From: Firm-04 sp045596625
Lineage (GTDB): Bacteria > Bacillota > Clostridia > Oscillospirales > Ruminococcaceae
NCBI GenBank assembly: GCA_045596625.1
Contig: JAZOCU010000007.1
Location: 1-64,000 of the forward strand
Length of the DNA stretch: 64,000 nt
Reading direction: 5' to 3'
Shown here one piece after another: positions 25,344-34,783 of the stretch. Both the position numbers and the translations under genes were made by a program. The notes below the pieces were generated by a model that worked only from the letters and a program-made list of their open reading frames with translations, did not search any database and was not told where the DNA came from. Position 1 is the stretch's first letter, and the number at the start of each line of letters is the position of its first letter.

Positions 25344-26248
25344 CGTGCAGTTTTCAGGCGCTTGATCTCAGAACGGATATGCCACATGATATCCAGTGCA
25401 GGATTCACGCCGCAGCAATCAATGGTGCTTTGCAGCTGCGGATTCGAGTTGACTTCGCAGATATAACGCTCGTCATCGGTGCGGCCCATGAGAATATCCA
25501 CGCCGGCAAAATCAAGACCCAATGCTGCGGTTGCATCCAGAGCCAGACGTTCCTCCAACGGTGTAATGGGACGGGCGCTTGCAGTACCGCCATTGGTAAT
25601 GTTGGAACGGAATTCGCCTGCAGGAGCATGGCGCTCCATGGCACAGATCACCTTGCCGCCTACTACGGTAACACGCAGATCACGGCCGCGGCTTGGTTCA
25701 ATATAGCGCTGGAACAGACAGTTGCGCTCTCCGATGCGTGCCAGCACTTTGGTTGCTTCTGCGAGATTATGCACCAGATAGACCTGCTGACCGAAGCTGC
25801 CGCTGTTTTCTTTGATGATCATAGGCCAGCCCAGCATTTTTCCTGCTTGCTCTGCGGCGGCACCATTGCGGTTGCAGCCGGGGAATACGATGGGAGCAGG
25901 AATGGTATCCGGTGTGGGCAGGCCTTTTTCTGCCAGAAGCAGAGCCGTTTTTACCTTGTCGTCGGCAGCGGCAATGGCATTTGCAGAATTGAACAAACGC
26001 AGTCCCGAAAGCTCTAATGCACGAGCCAACATAACATCCTTATCCCAGAAGATGACGAAATCGGGACGCGGCTCACGGGCATTGCTGCCGATGATCGTCG
26101 GCAGAGCATCCGAGCTCCACATAGAATAGCGCAGCTCAGCCTTTTCGGCGGAATCTGCCAGCAGCTTGTAGAGAGAGCGGAATTTTGCGGGGTTGTAGTA
26201 GCTATTTACGATCAGCCAGCCATTATAGGTGTCCATAATGATATTCAT
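25340..26248 (-). CDS. ATP-grasp domain protein (RimK-type), first of tandem pair
   Basis: About 302 residues, homologous to the following gene. It opens NGWLIVNSYYNPAKF, with ATP-grasp elements GWPMIIKENSGSFGQQVYLV, LFQRYIEPSRGRDLRVTVVGGK and a canonical metal site LDFAGVDILMG...YICEVNSNPQL (E-x-N). This is the RimK/YheC-D-like ligase fold. The start is uncertain: ATGs at 26272, 26248 and 26236 are all possible; GGGGAA lies just before 26248 and GGAAAGGAG almost abuts 26272. I use 26248. It lies 88 bp after xylB on the same strand and overlaps the next ATP-grasp gene by 4 bp. The pair may form a heteromer or act in sequence (inference). Confidence 0.87.
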   Translation of the reverse strand: MNIIMDTYNGWLIVNSYYNPAKFRSLYKLLADSAEKAELRYSMWSSDALPTIIGSNAREPRPDFVIFWDKDVMLARALELSGLRLFNSANAIAAADDKVKTALLLAEKGLPTPDTIPAPIVFPGCNRNGAAAEQAGKMLGWPMIIKENSGSFGQQVYLVHNLAEATKVLARIGERNCLFQRYIEPSRGRDLRVTVVGGKVICAMERHAPAGEFRSNITNGGTASARPITPLEERLALDATAALGLDFAGVDILMGRTDDERYICEVNSNPQLQSTIDCCGVNPALDIMWHIRSEIKRLKTAR

Positions 26249-26336
26249 GCTTCCCCGGTACAATGGAAGCATTCTCCTTTCCTAAACCTGTGATGTGAGT
26301 GGTTTATACATCTGCGGTGACCGTCCACAGATGGAT

Positions 26337-27860
26337 TCACAGCGCAGCAAGCGCTGTAAATTGCGTTTTCAATGCGGGATAAATCTGTCGATAAAGCTGA
26401 TAGTATTGCTCATAGACCGTCATAGCCTCCTGATTGGGCAGACAGGTCTGGTTGGTTTTGATGATCGCATTACAGGCTTCCGGCACAGAAGCATAGGCAT
26501 TGGTGCCTACGGCTGCCAGAATTGCAACACCCAATGCAGGGCCTTCCTTGGAAGCGAGCGTCTGGATGGGACAGCCATAGAGATCGGCAAGCATCTGCCG
26601 CCAGAGTTTTGAAGTGCCGCCTCCGCCGCATGCCATCATGGCGTCCACTTCAATTTGCATTTCACGGAACACCTCAAGACAATCTCTGAGTGAATAGGTC
26701 ACGCCCTCCATGACGGCTCTGAGCATATCCCGTTTGGTATGCATCGCGGAAAGACCAAAGAAGACACCTCTTGCATTGGCATCCAGATGCGGGGTTCTTT
26801 CGCCCATAAGATAGGGCAGATACAGGAGCCGGTTGGCGCCAATGGGAGAGCATTCTGCTTCTTTGTCCATCAGATAATATTCATCGACACCCATCAAAGC
26901 TGCGGTTTCCTTTTCGCTGCCGCAGAACTGATCACGAAACCATTTGAGGCTCAGCCCTGCGCCCTGTGTGACACCCATAACATGCCAGCAGCCGGGTACA
27001 GCACAGCAGAAAGTATGTACTCTTCCCTTGGGATCAATCGAAATTTCAGAGCTGTGTGCAAACACCACACCGCTGGTGCCGATGGTGGTAAACGCCTTGC
27101 CGTTTTCGGCAACGCCGGTACCAATGGCGGCGGCTGCATTATCGCCGGCACCGCCAACGACGGGAGTACCCGCCTTCAGACCGGTCAAAGCGGCGATCTC
27201 GGCCGTCAGCAGGCCTGTGATCTCGGGACTTTCATAGACCTTGCCCAGCATGGATTTGTCGATTTCCAACTTTTGCAGAACCTCATCCGACCAGCAGCGA
27301 TTGGGAATATCCAGCAGCTGCATTCCCGAAGCATCGGAAACTTCAGTGGCATATTCGCCGGTCAGACGGAAGCGTATATAATCTTTCGGCAGCAGAATGT
27401 GCCGGCATTTTTCATAATTTTCGGGCTCATGATTGCGCACCCAGAGGATTTTGGATGCGGTAAAGCCGGTGAGTGCAGGATTTGCGGTAATGGCAATGAG
27501 CCGATCCGCACCGACGCGTGCGGTAATTTCCTCACACTCTGCAGCAGTACGCTGATCGCACCAGATAATAGAAGGGCGAATGACTTGGTTGTCGGCATCC
27601 AGCATCACAAGACCATGCATCTGTCCCGAAAGACCGATGCCCTTGACCTCAGATGCATCCACGCCGCTTTTTGCCATCACAGCAGCGAGTGTTTCAATGA
27701 CTGCCTGTTCCCAATCCTGCGGCATCTGCTCGGCATAACCATTCTGCGGCTGATAGAGAGGGTATTCTTTGGTCGCAGAGGCGATCACTGTGCCGAGCAC
27801 ATCAAATAATACGGTTTTGGTGCCGCTGGTACCGATATCTACACCAATATAATATGCCAT
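26337..27860 (-). CDS. xylB: xylulokinase
   Basis: Phosphorylates D-xylulose to xylulose 5-phosphate for entry into the pentose phosphate pathway. The 507-residue FGGY-family kinase begins YYIGVDIGTSGTKTVLFD (phosphate-1 motif), has the substrate-region GIGLSGQMHGLVMLD characteristic of XylB, and the second domain motifs GGAGDNAAAAIGTG and MACGGGGTSKLWRQML. Length is normal. ATG 27860 follows AAGGAGG by 10 bp. It lies 153 bp downstream of xylA, with a strong hairpin in between (27969-27999) that could set the relative expression of the two genes. No XylR or xylose transporter is visible in the window. Confidence 0.95.
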   Translation of the reverse strand: MAYYIGVDIGTSGTKTVLFDVLGTVIASATKEYPLYQPQNGYAEQMPQDWEQAVIETLAAVMAKSGVDASEVKGIGLSGQMHGLVMLDADNQVIRPSIIWCDQRTAAECEEITARVGADRLIAITANPALTGFTASKILWVRNHEPENYEKCRHILLPKDYIRFRLTGEYATEVSDASGMQLLDIPNRCWSDEVLQKLEIDKSMLGKVYESPEITGLLTAEIAALTGLKAGTPVVGGAGDNAAAAIGTGVAENGKAFTTIGTSGVVFAHSSEISIDPKGRVHTFCCAVPGCWHVMGVTQGAGLSLKWFRDQFCGSEKETAALMGVDEYYLMDKEAECSPIGANRLLYLPYLMGERTPHLDANARGVFFGLSAMHTKRDMLRAVMEGVTYSLRDCLEVFREMQIEVDAMMACGGGGTSKLWRQMLADLYGCPIQTLASKEGPALGVAILAAVGTNAYASVPEACNAIIKTNQTCLPNQEAMTVYEQYYQLYRQIYPALKTQFTALAAL

Positions 27861-27968
27861 GAGGAAGTAACCTCCTTACACGTTCCTGTTTCCTTCTGAG
27901 ATTCATAGGAACCGTATCTATCTGTTTTCTTTGTATGGGGATCCTTGCTGCGAATGTATTTACAAAAC

Positions 27969-27999
27969 GGCATATGGCGGACCTAAGTCCGCCTATGCC
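27969..27999 (-). promoter_or_regulatory. intercistronic hairpin between xylA and xylB
   Basis: GGCATA-GGCGGAC, loop CTAA/TTAG, GTCCGCC-TATGCC, an almost perfect 13-bp stem with one bulge. On the minus strand it is followed by GTTTTGT, so it could be a leaky terminator or an mRNA-stabilising 3' structure for xylA. Confidence 0.65.
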
Positions 28000-28013
28000 T
28001 TGTGGATTTCATG

Positions 28014-29342
28014 TCAGTCCAGATTGAACAGGATATTATTGAGAAGCGATTCCAGCAGCTCCTGGCGGCCGCTGCTCAGAGAATCGGTTACTTCGCCTTT
28101 TTCCAGAGCATACTGCTCAAGCTTTGCGAAATCCGCTTTGCCGTCAATGATCTCTTTGCCGATGCCGGTTGTCCAGCTTGCATAGCGGTCTGCTACAAAC
28201 TGATCGATTCTGCCGTCGGCGATCAGCGCGCGAGCTGCCTTAAAGCCCAGCGCAAAGGTATCCATGCCGGCGATGAAGCTGTAGAAGATATCCTCAGGGG
28301 TATAAGAGCCTCTGCGAGCCTTGGCATCAAAATTCAGACCGCCGTTGGTAAAGCCTCCTGCCTTGATGACTTCATACATACACAGAGTGGTATCATAGAT
28401 ATTGGTGGGGAACTGGTCGGTATCCCAGCCCAGCAGCGGATCGCCCTGGTTGGCATCGATAGAGCCGAACACGCCATTTTCTCTTGCCACACGCAGTTCA
28501 TGCTGGAAGGTGTGCTGTGCAAGTGTGGCATGATTTGCCTCGATGTTCATTTTGAAATCCCGGTCAAGACCGTATTTTTTCAAGAAGCCGAGCACCGTAG
28601 CCGTATCGAAATCGTACTGATGCTTGGTCGGCTCCTTGGGCTTGGGCTCGATGTAGAAATCGCCGGTATAGCCTTGGGAACGTGCATAATCCACAGCCAT
28701 TCTCAGCAGCCGTGCCATATTATCCAGTTCAAGACCCATATCGGTATTCAGCAGCGTTTCATAGCCTTCACGGCCGCCCCAGAAAACATAGCCGTTGCCG
28801 CCCAGCTTGATGGTGGCATCGATTGCCTTTTTGATCTGTGCGGCGGTATAAGCAAACACATCAGCAGAAGGAGATGTGCCTGCACCATGCATATAGCGAG
28901 GGTGATCGAAGCACTTTGCAGTACCCCAAAGCAGCTTTTTGGTAGGATCTGCTGCCATTTTCTCTGCAATATAGTCTACGATCTCATCCAGCTTTTCGTT
29001 GGTTTCGGCAAGTGTGCCGTATTCGGGAGAGAGATCGCGGTCATGGAAGCAGAAATAATCAATGGAAAGCTTATCCATGATCTCAAAGGCAGCATCCGCT
29101 TTTGCTCTGGCACGTGCAGCAGGATCGCTTTCGCCCCATGTTTTATCGGCAGTGCCGCAGCCGAACATATCGGTGCCGTCGCCGCCCATGGTATGCCACC
29201 AGCTTAAGGCAAACTTCAGATGCTCACGCATGGGCTTGCCGTCGATCATCTCATCGGGATTGTAGTACTTGAATGCCAGCGGATTGGTAGATTGCTTGCC
29301 TTCATAGGGGATTTTGCCGATGTTTGGGAAAAATTCGCTCAT
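28014..29342 (-). CDS. xylA: xylose isomerase
   Basis: Interconverts D-xylose and D-xylulose using divalent metals. The 442-residue protein is the long class II form: it has KFALSWWHTMGGDGTDMFG near residue 45, the catalytic His region FCFHDRDLSPE, VFWGGREGYETLLNTDM, the metal site FYIEPKPKEPTKHQYD and GSIDANQGDPLLGWDTDQFP. ATG 29342 follows ACAGGAGG. Xylose isomerases of this rumen-type lineage are typical of Firmicutes. It precedes xylB and lies 78 bp after a hypothetical membrane protein gene; no clear promoter is visible in that 78 bp. Confidence 0.96.
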   Translation of the reverse strand: MSEFFPNIGKIPYEGKQSTNPLAFKYYNPDEMIDGKPMREHLKFALSWWHTMGGDGTDMFGCGTADKTWGESDPAARARAKADAAFEIMDKLSIDYFCFHDRDLSPEYGTLAETNEKLDEIVDYIAEKMAADPTKKLLWGTAKCFDHPRYMHGAGTSPSADVFAYTAAQIKKAIDATIKLGGNGYVFWGGREGYETLLNTDMGLELDNMARLLRMAVDYARSQGYTGDFYIEPKPKEPTKHQYDFDTATVLGFLKKYGLDRDFKMNIEANHATLAQHTFQHELRVARENGVFGSIDANQGDPLLGWDTDQFPTNIYDTTLCMYEVIKAGGFTNGGLNFDAKARRGSYTPEDIFYSFIAGMDTFALGFKAARALIADGRIDQFVADRYASWTTGIGKEIIDGKADFAKLEQYALEKGEVTDSLSSGRQELLESLLNNILFNLD

Positions 29343-29420
29343 GGTAGTAACCTCCTGTTCCGGATTATGCTCCGGTTTATTTATTTTGGGATCGAGATAT
29401 CTGATACGGTGTTGCCGTAA

Positions 29421-30779
29421 TCATTCCAACAAATAGCCATAGCTTCTGACGGAAGGGGTAAAGGTATTCTCCAACACTGTGATATACTGACGGAACACAG
29501 CCTTGCCATTGACATAGAGCACATCATTATCTTCAGGAATGCCTAATGCAGCAAGCTGCGCTTCGGTCAGTTCTGCAAGCGGCATTTCATAGGAAACGTC
29601 GAGACCCAATGCCAAGAGTTGTTCATAGCCGATGGTGATGGTCTGTGTTTTCTCATAGAGTGTAAGTCCCAGATCCTCTGCAGTCTGATTGTCCGGCAGA
29701 TCAGACTGAATGCAGATCCCCAGTGCTTTACGCTGACTCTTTGTCAGAGCAGAGGCTTTGAAGGTATCGGTATAGCCGATATGCAGTCCAAGAATCTCCA
29801 TCTGTACAGAATTCAGCGTGAATGCGGTGTCCGGATTGCGCTTTAGAAGCTGCTTGGTAATATCTTCGCGTTTTTCGGTTTTCCATTCGGTTTTGAATTC
29901 GGTCTTGGGACGCTCCAGATAGATTCGCTTATCATAGCCCAGAGCATACCATGTACAGTGATCGTATTGCCGGTCGAAGGTGTTGGGTTCCATGGAGACA
30001 TAGGTGTTGCCGTCTGCGGTATCCTGCACCTCGATTACCTCACAGCGATAGGTGCCGGAGGGAGAGATGCTTTGTTCTGCGACCGTTTCAATGGAAGTCG
30101 GCTTCATAAGATCGATTACAGTAAGATAACAGAATGCGCCCAGTACATAGATCATCAGAAAAATCGATCCGAGAATGGTTTTGGTTCCTTCCTTGGTGCC
30201 GTTGGCGAAGAAGGTGATAACCCCCATCAGGCCCAACGGAATCAGCAGGACAAGATGCTGATAATTGAACAGGAAAATGATAAAATAGAAGGGCATTGCC
30301 GCCATGACGCAAAAACGGGTCAGGATCTGACGGCGGGTAAAGATCATGGCTGCCGTGAATCCAAAGCTGATCAGACTGATGCGCACACAAAAGGCAGACC
30401 GCATCGCATCCGGAATCTCCAGCCGATACAGCAGACAATAGACAGAAAGCCAAACAATGCCAATCAGATACAATACAGAAGCCACAGAGAGCACACATTG
30501 TGCAATGAAAATACCAAGCTGCAGCTTTGTCATTTTTGGACGAGGCTTTTTTGTTGCTTTGGATTTATGCTGATGGGATGCCGAATCGGGATCGGCATCC
30601 TTGTTCCATGGCAGCCGTGTGCGGATGTTCTCACAAAGCTGCTTGAGTTTGTCTTTGCAGACTATGCAGCCTTCTTTCAGCTTTTTACCCATGGATCCAA
30701 GCCATTTCTGGAAAGGCGTTTTGCCCGATGACGGGCTTTGCTTGCCGCCGGTTTCGACGGACTTGCTATGTTCACTCAT
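29421..30779 (-). CDS. hypothetical membrane protein with repeated Q-x-x-x-L-G motifs
   Basis: Not recognised. The 452-residue protein has a basic, Ser/Lys-rich cytoplasmic N-terminus (~1-88), about six transmembrane helices (~90-250) and a soluble C-terminal ~190 residues. In the C-terminal part a short unit recurs four times: LNSVQMEILGLHIG, LTKSQRKALGICI, IGYEQLLALGLDV and LTEAQLAALGIPED, resembling a helix-turn module of ~12 residues at uneven spacing. Upstream of these is TYRCEVIEVQDTADGNTYV, a beta-rich stretch seen in extracellular domains next to membrane segments. ATG 30779 follows AAAGGAAG. It is 28 bp after pcrA and upstream of xylA on the same strand. Topology suggests the repeat region is outside or is a partner-binding domain. 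Confidence 0.78.
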   Translation of the reverse strand: MSEHSKSVETGGKQSPSSGKTPFQKWLGSMGKKLKEGCIVCKDKLKQLCENIRTRLPWNKDADPDSASHQHKSKATKKPRPKMTKLQLGIFIAQCVLSVASVLYLIGIVWLSVYCLLYRLEIPDAMRSAFCVRISLISFGFTAAMIFTRRQILTRFCVMAAMPFYFIIFLFNYQHLVLLIPLGLMGVITFFANGTKEGTKTILGSIFLMIYVLGAFCYLTVIDLMKPTSIETVAEQSISPSGTYRCEVIEVQDTADGNTYVSMEPNTFDRQYDHCTWYALGYDKRIYLERPKTEFKTEWKTEKREDITKQLLKRNPDTAFTLNSVQMEILGLHIGYTDTFKASALTKSQRKALGICIQSDLPDNQTAEDLGLTLYEKTQTITIGYEQLLALGLDVSYEMPLAELTEAQLAALGIPEDNDVLYVNGKAVFRQYITVLENTFTPSVRSYGYLLE

Positions 30780-30807
30780 AGTGCTTCCTTTCGGAATCTA
30801 TCAAAAT

Positions 30808-33189
30808 TCATACCTTACGGATTCTGGCATACTGTGCCATGACTTTTTTGGTGCCGACTTTATCGAAAGCGATCTCCAGCAGAGAATCTCCTGCCATATT
30901 GGCAACACTGAGAACGGTGCCTTCTCCGAATACGGAATGGCGCACACGGTCTCCCACGGCAAAGGAGGTCTCTTTCACAGCGCTGCGCTGCTTATTCTGC
31001 TGCGCCATCTGTTTTTGCAGTGAGATGGATTGTACCGCATCCAGTGCAGGCGGCGGCGCTTGTGTCAGCGATGCTGCAGTGCTGTCATGCTTTTCGATCA
31101 GATCCGGATGGATCTCCTTGACAAAACGGGAAGCAAAGTTGCGGGAGGTGGTGCCATGCAGCATACGGTGCGAGGTGCTCAGCACATACAGCCGTCTTTT
31201 GGCACGGGTGATGGCGACATAAGCCAGTCTGCGTTCCTCCTCCAGATCCTGCTGGCTATCCATGCAGCGCATATTGGGGAAAATACCGTCCTCCATACCA
31301 AGCAGGAACACGGTATCATATTCCAGACCCTTTGCAGCGTGCACTGTCATGAGTGTTACGGCATCGGTGCTTTCATCGGCTCTGTCCTGATCGGTGTACA
31401 GCGAGATTTCCTCTAAGAATCCGCCCAATGTCGGTTCTTCGGCACTTTCCATATAATTGAGGATGCTGGTTTTCACTTCCATGACATTTTCCAGTCTTGT
31501 CAGGCCCTCATCGCCTTGGCTTTTGAGCATATCGGCATAGCCGGTACGCTTGAGCACTTCATCGTAGAATTCATCCAGCGGCAGAGATTCCGATAGCTCT
31601 GTCAGCTTATCGAACATCTTGGCGATGCTTTGCAGCACGGCTGCTTTGCGGGAAAGCACAGGATAATCCGCAGCGGTACGCAGCACCTCCAGCGGCGTAA
31701 TGCGAAGATCCTCGGCAATGCCGCCGATATCGGCAAGGGTCTGCGGGCCGATGCTGCGCTTGGGCTCATTGATAATACGGCGGAACCGCAGCGCATCATG
31801 GTTGTTATTGATTACGCACAGATAGGCGATTACGTCTTTGATTTCCTTGCGGTCATAGAATCGCAGACCGCCATAAATACGATAGGGAACACCGCCTTGT
31901 GCAAGGTGACGCTCCAAGCTGTTGGAAAGGGAATGGGTACGGTATAGAATAGCATGATCGCCATAAGAACCGCCTGCCTTGACACGGGCAAGGATCGTAT
32001 CCACAACGAAGGTTGCTTCATCATTCTGATCCTGTGCCTTATACCAATAAATGCGCTCTCCCTCATCCGAAGCAGTCCAGAGTGTTTTCTCCTTGCGTTC
32101 GGTGTTGTTGCGGATCACGGAGTTTGCAGCTTCGAGAATGCGTCCGGTAGAACGGTAATTCTGCTCCAGACGGATGACCTTGCAGGCGGGGAACTGCGAT
32201 TCAAAGGAAAGAATATTTTCAATGGTTGCGCCGCGGAATTTATAGATGCTCTGATCGTCATCGCCTACCACACAAAGATTTTCGTTCTTTTGTGCCAACA
32301 GACGAATCAGCTCATACTGCGCTTTGTTGGTATCCTGATATTCATCCACCAGCAGATAACGACAGCGATTCTGATAGATTTCCAATACATCGGGACATTC
32401 GGTGAACAGCTTTACGGTCAGTGCAATAATATCATCGAAATCCAGTGCGTTGGAAGCCCGGAGCTTTTCCTGATAGGCAGCATAGAGCTTTGCGATCTTC
32501 ACACGGCGGAAGTCGCCCTCGGCATCTGCGAGCATCTGCTCGGGTGTGATCAGACGATCCTTGGCACGGCTGATTTCATTTGCCATGACTTTGGGCGGAA
32601 ATGCTTTTTCCGAAATGCCTGCGCCGGTAATGGGATCGCTGACGGCAGGATCGGAGAAGCAGGCAGTGATGACACGCTGGCTGTCATCTTTATCATAGAT
32701 GGTAAAGGTGCGGTCATAGCCCAGACGATCGATATGCTGCCGCAGAATGCGTACACAGGCGCTGTGGAAGGTAGCGGCCCATACGGTTGCGGCATCATCA
32801 CCCAAAATAGACTCCAGACGGCTTTTCAGCTCGCCGGCGGCTTTGTTGGTGAAGGTGATTGCAAGAATATTCCATCCACGGATCGGATTGACCGCAAGGA
32901 TCTCTGCAAGGCGTTGTGCATCGGGTGCTTCGTCACCGTCTGCAACTGCCTGAAGATAGCGCTGCTCATCGGGAGAGATCGCGCCGCATTGGCCGTAATA
33001 GGCATCGCCAAACTGCATCATAAAAGCGACTCGGTTGACAATAGCGGTGGTTTTTCCGCTGCCGGCACCTGCCAGTACCACAACGGGTCCGTTGACAGTG
33101 CGGACGGCCTCCTGCTGAGGCGGATTGAGCTTGCGGGATGCAAGAAGCCGATCAATCGCGGCTTGTTTGAGTTGGTCGATGGTTTGCAT
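30808..33189 (-). CDS. pcrA: ATP-dependent DNA helicase, UvrD/PcrA family
   Basis: Superfamily 1A 3'-5' helicase acting in DNA repair and replication-fork clearance. The ~793-residue protein has Q-motif LNPPQQEAV, Walker A GAGSGKTTAIV, motif Ia TFTNKAAGELKSRL, Walker B VDEYQDTNKAQ, motif III VVGDDDQSIYKFRGA, motif IV EQNYRST and motif V TVHAAKGLEYDTVFL. The C-terminus VGDRVRHSVFGEGTVLSV is the Tudor-like RNA-polymerase-binding tail typical of PcrA. The ORF extends to 33219, but that ATG has no ribosome binding site; 33189 (MQTIDQLKQ) has GGAG about 12 bp upstream, so it is favoured weakly. Promoter at 33283-33311. The next gene starts 28 bp after its stop. Confidence 0.93.
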   Translation of the reverse strand: MQTIDQLKQAAIDRLLASRKLNPPQQEAVRTVNGPVVVLAGAGSGKTTAIVNRVAFMMQFGDAYYGQCGAISPDEQRYLQAVADGDEAPDAQRLAEILAVNPIRGWNILAITFTNKAAGELKSRLESILGDDAATVWAATFHSACVRILRQHIDRLGYDRTFTIYDKDDSQRVITACFSDPAVSDPITGAGISEKAFPPKVMANEISRAKDRLITPEQMLADAEGDFRRVKIAKLYAAYQEKLRASNALDFDDIIALTVKLFTECPDVLEIYQNRCRYLLVDEYQDTNKAQYELIRLLAQKNENLCVVGDDDQSIYKFRGATIENILSFESQFPACKVIRLEQNYRSTGRILEAANSVIRNNTERKEKTLWTASDEGERIYWYKAQDQNDEATFVVDTILARVKAGGSYGDHAILYRTHSLSNSLERHLAQGGVPYRIYGGLRFYDRKEIKDVIAYLCVINNNHDALRFRRIINEPKRSIGPQTLADIGGIAEDLRITPLEVLRTAADYPVLSRKAAVLQSIAKMFDKLTELSESLPLDEFYDEVLKRTGYADMLKSQGDEGLTRLENVMEVKTSILNYMESAEEPTLGGFLEEISLYTDQDRADESTDAVTLMTVHAAKGLEYDTVFLLGMEDGIFPNMRCMDSQQDLEEERRLAYVAITRAKRRLYVLSTSHRMLHGTTSRNFASRFVKEIHPDLIEKHDSTAASLTQAPPPALDAVQSISLQKQMAQQNKQRSAVKETSFAVGDRVRHSVFGEGTVLSVANMAGDSLLEIAFDKVGTKKVMAQYARIRKV

Positions 33190-33282
33190 ATTTGAAATCT
33201 GCTCCGTTTCTTCATCCAAGAGTTCGTGCTGTGTGCCTCAAGAGCCGATCAGCTCATTCAGTGCACAGGATGACACAGTATC

Positions 33283-33311
33283 ATTATAGCACAAATCCTG
33301 CGACTTGAAAA
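33283..33311 (-). promoter_or_regulatory. pcrA promoter
   Basis: Minus strand -10 TATAAT (33288-33283) with a weak -35 TTTTCA (33311-33306), 17 bp apart. Confidence 0.6.
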
Positions 33312-33391
33312 GGGCTGAAATGTAAATTTTACGGATTTTTTCAAAAAAAGCTGTTCTTTTCAATTTTGTTGAGATTTTTTTGATGAAACAC

Positions 33392-33420
33392 TTTTCTTTT
33401 TTGTCGATTTCATGTATAAT
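33392..33420 (+). promoter_or_regulatory. probable promoter of the AI-2E permease operon
   Basis: Perfect -10 TATAAT (33415-33420) with a weak -35 TTTTCT (33392-33397), 17 bp spacing, 56 bp before the start codon. Confidence 0.5.
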
Positions 33421-33475
33421 AGAAATGATACCCTCTGCGGTATACAGAACGATTCGATGGATCGGGGGAATAACG

Positions 33476-34783
33476 ATGAAAATCAAAATCACCGAGAAAC
33501 AAAAATCGGTTGCGTTATGTACGATATGGGTGTTTGCGGTATGCCTGCTGCTTTCTATAGCAGTATGGCGGTTTTCCGCATTGGTTTCGATCGTAAAGAA
33601 GGTCATTGCGGTGCTGGCACCTGTGATCTGGGGCTTAGTGATCGCCTATCTGATGAGCCCGCTGCAAAACTGGATCGAAAAGAAGCTGGGCAGGCTTACA
33701 GACCGCAAAAAGGAGCATCCGGTATTGCGGCGCTCCGTTGCAGTGACCATTACCATTTTACTGCTGCTGGCAGTGTTGGTAGGATTGATCGCTATGCTGC
33801 TGCCGGAGATCGTGGAGAGCTTGAAGGGCTTGATGGGGAATTTGCCGGAGTATATGGCGAATGCCGGAACATGGATTGCGGATCATATTGCAGGACTGAA
33901 GGAAACACAGCCTCAGCTGCATGGCGCAGTGATTTCCATGCTGGGCAGTCTGCAGAACGGACTGACCAATCTGATCTCTGAATTTGAGCCGAAGGTGGAC
34001 AGCCTTATCAGCGGTGCTAATCTTATCGGATCGATCACCAGCGGAGCCTATTCGATTCTTAATGCAGTAAAGAATTTTGTGCTGGGTATTATGGTCGCAA
34101 TTTATCTGCTCTACAACAAGGAAAGATATCTGGCGCAGATCAAAAAGCTGATGTATGCGCTGTTCCCGGAAAAAAAGGTGCATACCGTGCTGCATATCGG
34201 CTCGCGGATCAGCTATACCTTCATGCATTTTCTTTCGGGAAAGAGTCTGGATTCCCTGATCATCGGTCTGCTCTGTTTTGTCGGCATGACGATCATGGAT
34301 ATGCCGTATACGGTATTGATTTCGCTGATTATCGGTGTGACCAATATCATTCCGTTTTTCGGCCCGTTTATCGGGGCGATCCCCAGTGGATTTCTGATCC
34401 TGCTTTCGCAGCCCTCTAAGGTTATTCCGTTTGCAATCTTTATTCTTGCATTACAGCAGTTTGACGGCAATTTCTTGGGGCCAAAGATCCTAGGCGATTC
34501 TCTGGGTCTGCCGACCTTCTGGGTATTGTTTGCGATTTTTGCCGGCGGCGGATTGTTTGGCTTTATCGGCATGGTGGCATTTGTACCGTTGTTTGCCGCA
34601 CTCTATACTTTCACCAAGGAATTTCTTGCGCAGCGGCTTTCCCGCAAGGGTCTGCCCTGTGATACAGACAGCTATATGACCGGCGATCCTGTTTATGCGA
34701 TGGCACCACCGCCATCGACAGAATCGGAACCGATCCCCGCTGCGGAATCGGTGCAGCATGGAAAGGAGGAAGAAGAACAATGA
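33476..34783 (+). CDS. AI-2E family transporter
   Basis: A 435-residue membrane protein of the TqsA/YdiK/AI-2E family (PF01594). Two N-terminal helices (AVCLLLSIAVWRF; VIAVLAPVIWGLVIAYLMSPLQNW) are followed by a helix at ~85, a long amphipathic segment, and a C-terminal bundle containing the family signature TNIIPFFGPFIGAIPSGFLILL and LGPKILGDSLGLPTFWVL. Members are linked to export of small molecules or Na+/H+ exchange; the name comes from E. coli TqsA and does not prove autoinducer transport. ATG 33476 follows GGGGGAA by 5 bp; the upstream open frame crosses the promoter. Its stop overlaps the nadA start by 4 bp (ATGA). Confidence 0.9.
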   Translation: MKIKITEKQKSVALCTIWVFAVCLLLSIAVWRFSALVSIVKKVIAVLAPVIWGLVIAYLMSPLQNWIEKKLGRLTDRKKEHPVLRRSVAVTITILLLLAVLVGLIAMLLPEIVESLKGLMGNLPEYMANAGTWIADHIAGLKETQPQLHGAVISMLGSLQNGLTNLISEFEPKVDSLISGANLIGSITSGAYSILNAVKNFVLGIMVAIYLLYNKERYLAQIKKLMYALFPEKKVHTVLHIGSRISYTFMHFLSGKSLDSLIIGLLCFVGMTIMDMPYTVLISLIIGVTNIIPFFGPFIGAIPSGFLILLSQPSKVIPFAIFILALQQFDGNFLGPKILGDSLGLPTFWVLFAIFAGGGLFGFIGMVAFVPLFAALYTFTKEFLAQRLSRKGLPCDTDSYMTGDPVYAMAPPPSTESEPIPAAESVQHGKEEEEQ

